DNA from: DASSJT01 sp963715025 | GTDB taxonomy: Bacteria > Actinomycetota > Actinomycetes > Actinomycetales > Dermatophilaceae | Length of the DNA stretch: 64,000 nt | Direction of reading: 5' to 3' | Assembly: GCA_963715025.1 (NCBI GenBank) | Contig: CAVQQQ010000010.1 | Span: 62,001 to 126,000, forward strand | Shown here: positions 23,895 to 31,818 of the stretch, one piece after another | How positions within the stretch are numbered: the stretch's first letter is position 1 | How the letters are laid out: every line of letters starts with the position of its first letter | Translations under genes and position numbers: made by a program | Notes under the pieces: model-generated | Seen by the model: only the letters and a program-made list of their open reading frames with translations | Databases searched by the model: none | Told to the model about the DNA's origin: nothing

Positions 23895-26285
23895 GTGAGG
23901 TCTCCCGCGACACCCGGGGCAGCGACGCCACCCAGCGCCACGGCGCCGAGCGGCCACGCCAGCCCGAGATCGCTCGCTGACGACGTCCGGGGCCGCGACG
24001 ACAGCCAGCTCCGGGCGCTCCTGCTGCGGCGACCCGACCTCGCCCGCCCGGCGCCGGCAGACCTCACCGGCCTCGCAGCGCGGGCCAGCACTCGGGCGAG
24101 CATCCAGCGATGCCTCGACTCGCTTGACCTCGCCCACCTCCACGTCCTCGAGGCGGCAGTTGCCCTCGGCGATCCGGTCGACCGCGATGCCCTGGCCGCT
24201 GCCGTGGGCGGCGAGCCCGGTGGCGAGCCGGACGGCGAGCGGGATGTGGATGTCGTCGACGCCGTCCTGGAGAGCCTGTGGGAGTCGGCCCTGCTGTGGC
24301 GCAGCCCGGAAGGACTTCGGGTCGTGCGGGGTGTCGCCGAGGCCATCGGCCCGCATCCCGCCGGCCTGGGCCCACCGATCGCGGACCTCGACCGCACGGG
24401 CACCGCAGCCCGCCGCCTGCCCGGACCGGACGGCATACGGCAAGCTGCGGCAGACGCGTCCCCAGCCGCCCGGGCCGTTCTGGAGCGGCTCGCGTGGGGG
24501 CCACCGGTGGGTCTCCTGAACGACGTCGCCGGGGACCGCGACGCGACCGAGTCGGGCGGCTCCGTTGGGTCGGTCGGGCAGGCGGTCCGCTGGCTGCTCG
24601 ATGCGGGTCTGGTTGTCGACCAGGGCCAGGGCCTCGTGGTCCTGCCCCGAGAGGTGGGCCTTGCCCTGCGAAACGGACGGGTGCACCGCAACCCCCGCCT
24701 GTCGCCGCCCGTCCCTACCGCGGAGGACCGGCAGGTCGACGACATCGGCCGGGCCGCAGGCGGTCAGGTGAGCGACCTGCTCGTCCTGGTAGACGAGCTG
24801 GCGACGATGTGGGGGCCACGACCACCGCGGGTGCTGCGCGCCGGGGGACTCTCTGTGCGCGACCTGCGCCAGCTCGCGGGCCGGCTCGATGTCGACGAGC
24901 GACGGGCGGCCTTCGTCGCGGAGCTGGCCCTCGCCGCCGGTCTGGTCGCCGACGACGGGGAGCTGGAGCCGGTATGGGCCCCGACCGCCGCCTTCGACGA
25001 CTGGCAGCAGCTTCCGGGCGCCGCACAGTGGGTGACCCTCGCCGAGGGCTGGTTCGCGTCGACCCGCGCCGCCTACCTCGTCGGCACGACCCCTGCGGGC
25101 GGTTCAGGCACCACCGTGAACGCCCTTGGCCCGGACGCCCACTGGCCACCGGCGCGCTCCCTGCGGCGCGACATCCTCGGCGAGCTGATGCGCCTGCCGG
25201 AGGGCACTGCGGCTGGCGCGTCCGACGTCGCCGAGGCGCTGCGCTGGCGGCGGCCGCGACGTCTCCCGGCCCGACTCGAGGAGGTAGTGGGCGCCACCCT
25301 CGTCGAGGCGGAGTGGCTGGGCGTCACCGGCCGCGGAGCCCTCTCGGAGGCCGGGCGAGCCCTTGCGACCGGGGTGGACGGCGAGGCGCTCGCCTCGACG
25401 ATGCACCCTCACCTGCCCACCCCCGTCGACCAGGTCCTGCTCCAGGCCGACCTGACGGCGATCGCCCCAGGTCGGCTGGTCGGCAGCCTGGCGCAGTTCA
25501 TGCGCCTGGTCGCCGACGTCGAGTCCCGCGGCGGCGCCACGGTCTACCGGTTCGGCCCCGACACGGTCCGCCGCTGCCTGGACGCGGGGTGGTCGGCCGA
25601 TCAGGTCCTCTCGGGCCTGGCCGACGCGAGCCAGACACCGGTGCCACAGCCGCTGGAGTACCTCGTCCGCGATGTCGCCCGCCGCCACGGCCAGACCCGG
25701 GTGAGCTCCGCCGCGGCGATCGTCCGGAGTGACGACGCCGCTGCGCTGGAGGCCATGGCGGCCGACCGGGCACTCGGCGCCCTTCAGCTGCGGCATCTTG
25801 CGCCCACGGTGCTCGTGACGCCGGTCGCGGCGGAGGTGGTGGTCGAGCTGCTCCGGGACAGCGGCTACTCCCCCGTGGTCGAGACGGCAAGCGGTGGCAT
25901 CCTCGCCGCGCCCGCCGCCCAGCGGCGCTCGCGGGCCCGCCGCCCGGCGCCCGCGACCGTGCGCCGGCTGGACGAGGGAGCCACCACGTCGCTCATCGGC
26001 GCGCTGCGTGCGGGCGAGGAGTCAGCGGCATACGTCCGGGCGCAGCGCGCGGCGCGGCCCGGGCCACACCTGCCGAGCACGGATCCGACCACCACGGTGG
26101 CAATCCTGCGCGAGGCTGCTGCCGACCGCCAGGGGGTGTGGATCGGCTACGCCAACGCTGAGGGCCAGGTCGCGCGCCTCCTGTTGTACCCGGAGCGGGT
26201 CGAGGGCGGGCGGGTTCACGGCACCGCCGACGGCACGCGCCGCACCCTCTCGATCCACCGCATCACGGGTGCCGCCACGGAGTAG
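23895..26285 (+). CDS. Helicase-associated (Helicase_C_3, XPB-linked) domain protein
   Basis: A 796-residue protein without Walker motifs. The N-terminal half has winged-helix-like repeats (DSQLRALLLRRPDLARPAP, GRLDVDERRAAFVAELALA). The C-terminal half has the Helicase_C_3/XPB-associated signature (DQVLLQADLTAIAPGRLVG, VYRFGPDTVRRCLDAGWSAD, TPVPQPLEYLVRDVARRHG), ending in a WYL-like beta region (WIGYANAEGQVARLLLYPER). In actinobacteria this family sits close to an XPB-type helicase, as here (28242). Its role is inferred to be in DNA repair with that helicase. The GTG start is supported by the leaderless box. Confidence 0.8.
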   Translation: MRSPATPGAATPPSATAPSGHASPRSLADDVRGRDDSQLRALLLRRPDLARPAPADLTGLAARASTRASIQRCLDSLDLAHLHVLEAAVALGDPVDRDALAAAVGGEPGGEPDGERDVDVVDAVLESLWESALLWRSPEGLRVVRGVAEAIGPHPAGLGPPIADLDRTGTAARRLPGPDGIRQAAADASPAARAVLERLAWGPPVGLLNDVAGDRDATESGGSVGSVGQAVRWLLDAGLVVDQGQGLVVLPREVGLALRNGRVHRNPRLSPPVPTAEDRQVDDIGRAAGGQVSDLLVLVDELATMWGPRPPRVLRAGGLSVRDLRQLAGRLDVDERRAAFVAELALAAGLVADDGELEPVWAPTAAFDDWQQLPGAAQWVTLAEGWFASTRAAYLVGTTPAGGSGTTVNALGPDAHWPPARSLRRDILGELMRLPEGTAAGASDVAEALRWRRPRRLPARLEEVVGATLVEAEWLGVTGRGALSEAGRALATGVDGEALASTMHPHLPTPVDQVLLQADLTAIAPGRLVGSLAQFMRLVADVESRGGATVYRFGPDTVRRCLDAGWSADQVLSGLADASQTPVPQPLEYLVRDVARRHGQTRVSSAAAIVRSDDAAALEAMAADRALGALQLRHLAPTVLVTPVAAEVVVELLRDSGYSPVVETASGGILAAPAAQRRSRARRPAPATVRRLDEGATTSLIGALRAGEESAAYVRAQRAARPGPHLPSTDPTTTVAILREAAADRQGVWIGYANAEGQVARLLLYPERVEGGRVHGTADGTRRTLSIHRITGAATE

Positions 26286-26342
26286 GTGCAGGGGTATGCC
26301 GGACAGCCGGCTCCGCGGCCTGGCTCGCCGATCGCCGCCGGG

Positions 26343-27281
26343 TCAGCTCCCGGCGAGCGCCTTGACGACGCGCGACGGCGATGGCCGGCCGAGCTGCTCG
26401 GACATCCAGACGCTGGTCTCGACCAGGGCCGGGAGGCTGACCCCGGTCTTGACCTCCGCACCGTCGAGCGCCCAGACGAGGTCCTCTGTGGCCAGGTTGC
26501 CGGTGGCGCTCTTCGCGTACGGGCAGCCGCCGAGGCCGCCGGTCGACGCATCGACGACCGTGACCCCGTGCCGGAGGGCGGTCATCGTGTTGGCCAGCGC
26601 TTGGCCGTAGGTGTCGTGGAAGTGAACCCCGATGCGGTCAGCGCCGATCCCCTTTCCCTCCAGCCCATCGAGCAGCCGGCTGACGTGCCCGGTCGTGCCC
26701 GTGCCGATGGTGTCGCCGATCGAGAGCTGATCGCAGCCGAGGTCCATCAGCTGTTGGGCGACGTCGACCACCTGCTCGACCGGGACCGGCCCCTCCCACG
26801 GGTCGCCGAAGCACATCGAGACATAGGCGCGAACCCACAGGCCCGATGCGCGGGCCCGCTCGACCACTGGTGCGAACATCTGGATCGACTCCGCGACCGT
26901 GCGGTTGAGGTTCTTGCGCGCGAAGGTCTCGGTCGCGCTCCCGAAGATGGCGATGGCGCGAACCCCCGCCTCCAGAGCTCGATCCAGGCCCCGCTCGTTG
27001 GGCACCAGCACCGGCCGGCGCTGCCCACGGCCGTCGGCGCCGAGCCGGTCGAGGACCTCCGTGGCGTCGGCCAGCTGAGGCACCCAGCTGGCCGGCACGA
27101 ACGACGTCGTCTCAATGGTTTCCAGGCCAGAGGCCTCGAGTCGCCGAATGAACTCTACCTTGACCGCTGCGGGCACCACCGCCTTCTCGTTCTGCAGCCC
27201 GTCCCGAGGTCCAACTTCGTAGATCGTCACACGCTCGGGCAGCTCGGGGGCGGGCTCGTGTTGGGGCAGGCCGGGAATCAC
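26343..27281 (-). CDS. mvaB: Hydroxymethylglutaryl-CoA lyase
   Basis: Cleaves HMG-CoA (or a close homologue) to acetoacetate and acetyl-CoA, the last step of leucine catabolism. The 312-residue TIM barrel has YEVGPRDGLQNEK (catalytic Arg and metal-binding Asp), TTSFVPASWVPQLAD, GVHFHDTYGQALAN with the metal-binding His pair, and the family signature GLGGCPYAKSATGNLATED containing the active-site Cys. Start GTG at 27279-27281 (VIPGLPQHEPAPELPERVTI); CACGAT at -12 to -7 fits a leaderless promoter. It is convergent with the helicase-associated gene. The HMG-CoA-forming partners are not adjacent. Confidence 0.92.
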   Translation of the reverse strand: MIPGLPQHEPAPELPERVTIYEVGPRDGLQNEKAVVPAAVKVEFIRRLEASGLETIETTSFVPASWVPQLADATEVLDRLGADGRGQRRPVLVPNERGLDRALEAGVRAIAIFGSATETFARKNLNRTVAESIQMFAPVVERARASGLWVRAYVSMCFGDPWEGPVPVEQVVDVAQQLMDLGCDQLSIGDTIGTGTTGHVSRLLDGLEGKGIGADRIGVHFHDTYGQALANTMTALRHGVTVVDASTGGLGGCPYAKSATGNLATEDLVWALDGAEVKTGVSLPALVETSVWMSEQLGRPSPSRVVKALAGS

Positions 27282-27411
27282 CCCTCGATCGTGCCATGCG
27301 ATGCCAGGGAAAGCGGTGGCCCGTACGCCGCCTTCCGGCCCGGCCGGGATAGATTTGCCGCTGTATGCCGTCCGGCCACCCAGGCGCGGGCGCGGGAGGG
27401 TGAGGACCGCC

Positions 27412-28224
27412 ATGGGAGACGACACCAACGACCGGACGCCAGGCAGAGACCAGCGCGCCGCAGAACCAGCCGCCGCCGGACGAGCCACAGCGCAGCGAAC
27501 CGACGACCGAAAGCTGGGGTCCCGCCGAGCCGACCGTCGAGATCGGTCGCGAGGAGCACACCGAGCAGCTGCCCGCTTCGGCCGCTCCACCGGCCAGTCC
27601 GGAAGCTCCACCGGCCAGTCCGGAAGCCCCGCCGGCCAGTCCTGAAGCCGGGCCAGCAGCGGCCGCCGCCACGCCGCCCACGCCGGCCGGCGCGGGCTAC
27701 CCGCCACCTCCTGCTCCCGGAGTCGGCGCGTCCCCTGCCGGCACACCGGCATACCCACCGGCTGCGGCGACCCCGCAGGGCCAGCAGCCCGGCCCGTCCT
27801 ATGGCCAGCAGCAGCCCTATCCCCAGCAGCCCTACGGCCAGCAGGTCTACGGCCAGCAGCCCTACGGATATGGCCAAGCACCGGCCGGCTACACGTATCC
27901 GCAGACGGGCCACGGCTACCGGCATACAACCCCTATGCGCAGCCCGGCCGCCCGGGCCAGGGCATCACCAACGTCTCGGCGGTCGTGCTCCTCGTGGTCT
28001 CGGGCATCGCCACGCTTGGGACCTGCATCATCGGCCTTCCGTCGCTCATCATGGCGATCCTCGCGCTCACCAAGCAGGACACCGACCCCGAGGGCTCGCG
28101 CCGCCTCACCAGGTGGGGGTGGGTTACCTTCGCCATCCTGATGGTGCTTGGGGTCATCGCCGTAGCCCTGATCGTCGCGATCGCGGTGAGCCGCTCCTCG
28201 ATCGACCCGTACACCACCTACTGA
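27412..28224 (+). pseudogene. Pro/Gln-rich DUF4190-like membrane protein with two frameshifts
   Basis: Coding character moves between frames. The only ATG (27412) opens frame 1. The Pro-rich body (PQNQPPPDEPQRSEPTTESW, repeated PPASPEA, PYGQQVYGQQPYGYGQ) is in frame 2 from about 27420 to 27920. The membrane part (YNPYAQPGRPGQGITNVSAV, VVLLVVSGIATLGTCIIGLP, RLTRWGWVTFAILMVLGVIA) is again in frame 1. Removing one G from the GGG after the ATG and adding one C in the CC at 27919-27920 restores a single ~270-residue protein starting METTPTTGRQ. Both events are at homopolymers, so consensus error is as likely as decay. Architecture: disordered repeat tail plus two membrane helices; function unknown. 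Confidence 0.7.
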
Positions 28225-28241
28225 CCGAACGCAGGAGACGC

Positions 28242-29885
28242 GTGACCGACGGCGCCCTCATCGTCCAGAGCGACAAGACGCTCCTCCTGGAGGTGCAGCA
28301 CCCACGCGCCGAGGAGGCGCGCCGCGCGATCGCGCCGTTCGCCGAGCTCGAGCGCGCGCCCGAGCACATCCACACCTACCGCATCACCCCTCTTGGCCTC
28401 TGGAACGCCCGCGCTGCGGGCCACGACGCTGAGCAGGTGGTCGATGCGCTGGTGTCGCACAGCCGGTATGCCGTGCCACATGCGCTGCTCGTCGACGTCG
28501 CCGAGACGATGGATCGCTACGGGCGGCTCACCCTGGGCAAGGATCTCGACGGCCGGCTGGTTCTGGAGACGACCGACCGGGCGGTGCTCGAGGAGGTCCT
28601 GCGGCACAGGAAGATCAAGCCACTGCTGGGCGAGCGGCTCGACGAGTCGCGCGTTCTGGTGCATCCCTCCGAGCGGGGTCACCTGAAGCAGGAACTGCTC
28701 AAGGTCGGCTGGCCGGCCGAGGACCTCGCAGGGTACGTCGACGGCGAGGCGCACCCCATCGCGCTCCGCGAGGAGGGCTGGTCGCTGCGGCCCTACCAGC
28801 ATCAGGCGGTCGACGGGTTCTGGCACGGCGGGTCCGGCGTGGTGGTGCTGCCCTGCGGCGCGGGCAAGACGCTGGTCGGCGCGGGGGCGATGGCGGCCGC
28901 TTCGGCGACCACGCTGATCCTGGTGACCAACACGGTGTCGGCCCGGCAGTGGCGCGCTGAGCTGGTGCGGCGGACGTCGCTGACCGAGGACGAGATCGGT
29001 GAGTACTCCGGCGCCCGCAAGGAGATCCGCCCGGTCACCATCGCGACCTACCAGGTGCTCACCACGAAGCGGAAGGGTGTCTACTCCCACCTCGACCTGC
29101 TCGACGCGCGCGACTGGGGGCTCATCGTCTACGACGAGGTCCACCTCCTGCCCGCACCGATCTTCCGCATGACGGCCGATCTCCAGGCCCGCCGCCGGCT
29201 CGGGCTGACCGCGACGCTGGTGCGCGAGGACGGGCGGGAGGACGACGTGTTCTCGCTGATCGGGCCGAAGCGCTATGACGCGCCCTGGAAAGACATCGAG
29301 TCCCAGGGCTACATCGCACCGGCCGACTGCGTGGAGGTGCGAGTCACGCTGCCCGACGCGGAGCGGCTGGCGTATGCCGTGGCGGAGCCTGACGACCGCT
29401 ACCGGCTCGCCTCGTCCTCGGACTCCAAGCTGCCGGTGGTGGAGCGACTCATCGGGCGGCACCCCGGCGAGCCAGTTCTCGTGATCGCGCAGTACCTCGA
29501 CCAGATCGATGAGGTCGCCGAGCGCCTCGGCGCCGAGATCATCACGGGTCAGACAACGGTCAAGGAGCGGCAGCGGCTGTTCCAGGCCTTCCGCGACGGC
29601 GAGATCCAGCTGCTGGTGGTCTCCAAGGTCGCCAACTTCTCCATTGACCTGCCCGAGGCGAGCGTGGCGATCCAGGTGTCCGGCACGTTCGGGTCCCGGC
29701 AGGAGGAGGCCCAGCGGCTCGGCCGGGTGCTTCGGCCCAAGGGCGACAAGCGGACGGCGCACTTCTACTCGGTCGTCGCCCGCGACACGGTCGACGCCGA
29801 CTTCGCGGCCCACCGGCAGCGCTTCCTCGCGGAGCAGGGTTACTCCTACCGCATCATCGACGCCGACGACCTCGCCGACGTCTGA
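28242..29885 (+). CDS. xpb: XPB/Ssl2-type DNA repair helicase
   Basis: A 547-residue SF2 3'-5' DNA helicase. The N-terminal damage-recognition-like domain covers about residues 1-165 (TDGALIVQSDKTLLLEVQHP). The helicase core has Q-region SLRPYQHQAVDGFW, Walker A PCGAGKTLVGAG, ATYQVLTTKRKG, DEVH box IVYDEVHLLPA, motif III GLTATLVREDG, and in the second RecA domain QEEAQRLGRVLRPKG (motif VI). GTG at 28242 is preceded by CAGGAGA. A long open frame continues upstream to 26286 but is only a shadow of the preceding genes. Likely acts in nucleotide-excision-type repair. Confidence 0.93.
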   Translation: MTDGALIVQSDKTLLLEVQHPRAEEARRAIAPFAELERAPEHIHTYRITPLGLWNARAAGHDAEQVVDALVSHSRYAVPHALLVDVAETMDRYGRLTLGKDLDGRLVLETTDRAVLEEVLRHRKIKPLLGERLDESRVLVHPSERGHLKQELLKVGWPAEDLAGYVDGEAHPIALREEGWSLRPYQHQAVDGFWHGGSGVVVLPCGAGKTLVGAGAMAAASATTLILVTNTVSARQWRAELVRRTSLTEDEIGEYSGARKEIRPVTIATYQVLTTKRKGVYSHLDLLDARDWGLIVYDEVHLLPAPIFRMTADLQARRRLGLTATLVREDGREDDVFSLIGPKRYDAPWKDIESQGYIAPADCVEVRVTLPDAERLAYAVAEPDDRYRLASSSDSKLPVVERLIGRHPGEPVLVIAQYLDQIDEVAERLGAEIITGQTTVKERQRLFQAFRDGEIQLLVVSKVANFSIDLPEASVAIQVSGTFGSRQEEAQRLGRVLRPKGDKRTAHFYSVVARDTVDADFAAHRQRFLAEQGYSYRIIDADDLADV

Positions 29886-29928
29886 CCAGCCCACGCAACC
29901 GGGCGCGGCCGCGCCGCGTCAGACGGGC

Positions 29929-30336
29929 ATGGACCTCCTCCGCCGCAGCATCCCCGGCGTCGTCGGCCTCCTCGTCCTCGCGGCGTGCGGCACTGCGGTC
30001 GACGGACAGCCGCCCGGCTCCCCGCGAGATCCGTTCACCGAGCGGGCCGCAGTCGTCGCCCGGGCGCGGGAGGCCTCCGCGCACTGACGGCCTGGCGCAG
30101 CGGTTTCACCCCCCTGCAGGGCCTCACGATCGAGCCCGAATGGGGCGCCAACGGGGCACTGAAGGACGCCTTCATCAACGGGTGGAAATCGGTGCGCAGG
30201 GTGTTACCGGACGGCCCGGCCCGAGGCACGATCACGTTTGCCGGTGGGCACACAGGTCAGGCTGGACCAGCCCCTCGGCGACCGGCTGGACGTCGACGCC
30301 TCGACTGGCCAGCCGGTCGGCGCACCGCCCGCCTGA
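29929..30336 (+). pseudogene. Small lipoprotein gene with two compensating frameshifts
   Basis: ATG at 29929 opens a lipoprotein signal peptide (MDLLRRSIPGVVGLLVLAAC, lipobox LAAC), running in frame to a TGA at 30087. Coding character then continues one frame back (LTAWRSGFTPLQGLTIEPEW, GALKDAFINGWKSV, LPDGPARGTITFAGG) to about 30245, and returns to the first frame (GTQVRLDQPLGDRLDVDAST ... GAPPA stop 30336). One base appears missing near 30065-30085 and one extra near 30242-30247. Restored length is about 135 residues. Function unknown; exposed lipoprotein by its signal. Sequencing error or recent decay cannot be told apart here. Confidence 0.6.
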
Positions 30337-30377
30337 CCGCCGCCAACCGGCCAGTCTTTCCGGGTTCGATGCCAAGC

Positions 30378-30421
30378 GTGGCGTAATTGTGGCGCAGTTG
30401 TGGCATAATTGTGGCATAGTG
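30378..30421 (+). repeat. Four tandem 11-bp repeats (GTGGC-ATAATT type) upstream of mazE
   Basis: GTGGC starts at 30378, 30389, 30400 and 30411, an exact 11-base period. The units read GTGGCGTAATT, GTGGCGCAGTT, GTGGCATAATT and GTGGCATAGTG. The array ends 5 bases before the antitoxin ATG, and CATAGT in the last unit sits at -12 to -7, so it would also be the -10 box. One-turn spacing places all units on one DNA face, as expected for cooperative antitoxin (ribbon-helix-helix type) binding. Confidence 0.85.
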
Positions 30422-30426
30422 GTTGC

Positions 30427-30666
30427 ATGAGTCGGGTCAGGGTCAGCACGACAGTTGACAGCGAGCTGCTCGCCCAGGCGCGCAGCCTTGCCCCCGGAGC
30501 CACGGACTCCTCCATGCTGGAGGCGGCCCTCAACGCCCTCATCAGCACCCATCTGCGAGCCGAGATCGATGCCGCCTACCTCGCCGCCTACGAAGAGCGC
30601 CCGGCGGACGTGCCCGACGAATGGGGCGACCTTGCCGGCTGGCGGGCGGCGGTCGGCTCGTCGTGA
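30427..30666 (+). CDS. mazE: Antitoxin, MazE/ribbon-helix-helix type
   Basis: A 79-residue protein with an N-terminal strand and helices suited to a ribbon-helix-helix fold (MSRVRVSTTVDSELLAQARS), then a helical acidic tail (EERPADVPDEWGDLAGW) of the kind that wraps the toxin. It neutralises MazF and represses the operon. The ATG at 30427 follows the tandem-repeat operator directly, without a ribosome-binding site, so the transcript is probably leaderless. Its stop overlaps the toxin start (GTGA). Resembles mycobacterial MazE antitoxins by size and layout. Confidence 0.85.
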   Translation: MSRVRVSTTVDSELLAQARSLAPGATDSSMLEAALNALISTHLRAEIDAAYLAAYEERPADVPDEWGDLAGWRAAVGSS

Positions 30667-30989
30667 CCCTTCCAGCCCGGGGCGAAGTGTGGTGGTGCGA
30701 AACTCCACAGTTCCCGAGGCGTCCGGTGGTCGTGCTGTCTCGTTCGACTGCGGTCAGAGCACTGCGTCGGGCGCTCGTCGTCCCGTGCACCACCACGGTG
30801 CGGGGGCTGCCCAGCGAGGTGGCGCTCGACCCTCGGGAGGACCCCCTGCCCCGACCCTGCGTCGCCAGCCTCGACTCCGTCGAAGCTGTCAGCGCCGCCC
30901 TCCTCGTGGAGCGCCTGGGGATCCTGGCCGATGGACGCATGCGCGAGATCTGCGCCGCCCTGGGAGTCGCCGTCGACTGCCACGGCTGA
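30663..30989 (+). CDS. mazF: Endoribonuclease toxin, MazF/PemK family
   Basis: A 108-residue PemK-like barrel. Landmarks are RGEVWWCETPQFPRRPVVVL (substrate-binding loop and conserved Arg-Pro), VVPCTTTVRGLPSEVAL (catalytic-type Thr and Arg) and CVASLDSVEAVSAALLVERL. MazF toxins cut single-stranded mRNA, tRNA or rRNA at short motifs. GTG at 30663-30665 overlaps the antitoxin stop, giving the canonical antitoxin-first order. The protein looks complete. Cleavage specificity cannot be read from sequence. Confidence 0.9.
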   Translation: MTLPARGEVWWCETPQFPRRPVVVLSRSTAVRALRRALVVPCTTTVRGLPSEVALDPREDPLPRPCVASLDSVEAVSAALLVERLGILADGRMREICAALGVAVDCHG

Positions 30990-31107
30990 CAGCGAGCGCG
31001 ACACGCACCCCGTCCTGAACCTGTCCACATGCGACCGCACACAGATGCGTGGAACGCACCCAGACGGCATACAGCAAACTCTCAGACTGCGGGCGGAAAC
31101 TGGCAGC

Positions 31108-31818
31108 GTGAGCACGCAGACCACCCCGGAGGCTCGCCTCCTCGTCGTCGAAGACGAGCCAAACATCCGCGAGCTGCTGGCGACCTCGCTGCGATTCGCC
31201 GGCTTCGACGTCCACACTGCCGCCAACGGCACCGACGCCATCAAGGCCTCAACCGAGCAGGAGCCCGACCTGGTCGTGCTCGACGTGATGCTCCCCGACA
31301 TGGACGGCTTCACCGTCACCCGGCGCCTGCGCGAGTCGGGTCGTCAACTGCCCATCGTCTTCGTCACCGCCCGCGACTCGGTCGACGACAAGATCAAGGG
31401 CCTGACCATCGGTGGCGATGACTACGTCACGAAGCCGTTCAGCCTTGAGGAGGTGGTCGCCCGGATCCGTGCCGTCCTGCGCCGCACTCGCGGTGAGATC
31501 GACGACTCGGCCACCCTGCGCTTCGACGACCTCGAGCTCGACGAGGACTCCCACGAGGTCAGGCGCGGACGCCGCATCATCGAGGTGTCGCCGACCGAGT
31601 TCAAGCTGCTCCGCTACCTCATGCTCAACCCCAACCGCGTCCTCTCGAAGGCCCAGATCCTCGACCATGTCTGGGACTACGACTTCCGCGGTGAGTCGGG
31701 CATCGTCGAGTCCTACATCTCCTACCTGCGGCGCAAGATCGACGTTGACGGCGAGGCGCCTCTGATCCACACCAAGCGCGGCGTGGGCTACGTGCTGCGG
31801 CTGCCCCCGGAGGGCTGA
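31108..31818 (+). CDS. OmpR-family response regulator (MprA/TrcR-like)
   Basis: A 236-residue regulator. The receiver domain (LLVVEDEPNIRELLATSLRF) has acidic residues at 15-17, phospho-acceptor Asp59 in VVLDVMLPDMDG, Thr in FVTARDS and Lys109 in VTKPFS. The winged-helix effector domain ends RRKIDVDGEAPLIHTKRGVG. GTG at 31108 is chosen as the only start before the receiver strand. Its stop overlaps the kinase ATG (TGATG). Together with the kinase and the HtrA protease downstream, the layout resembles mycobacterial MprAB-PepD envelope-stress control. Confidence 0.92.
   Translation: MSTQTTPEARLLVVEDEPNIRELLATSLRFAGFDVHTAANGTDAIKASTEQEPDLVVLDVMLPDMDGFTVTRRLRESGRQLPIVFVTARDSVDDKIKGLTIGGDDYVTKPFSLEEVVARIRAVLRRTRGEIDDSATLRFDDLELDEDSHEVRRGRRIIEVSPTEFKLLRYLMLNPNRVLSKAQILDHVWDYDFRGESGIVESYISYLRRKIDVDGEAPLIHTKRGVGYVLRLPPEG

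Noticed and set aside
26286..28241. Very long open frame (about 650 codons) preceding the XPB helicase
   Set aside because: It is open only because of GC-rich codon bias. Its translation is Arg/Pro/His-rich, it overlaps HMG-CoA lyase on the other strand and the Pro-rich membrane protein in another frame, and the helicase has its own GTG with a ribosome-binding site.
30355..30380. GGGTTCGATGCC resembling a tRNA T-arm
   Set aside because: The remaining stems and an acceptor of tRNA length are absent. The sequence sits in the gap before the mazE operator.
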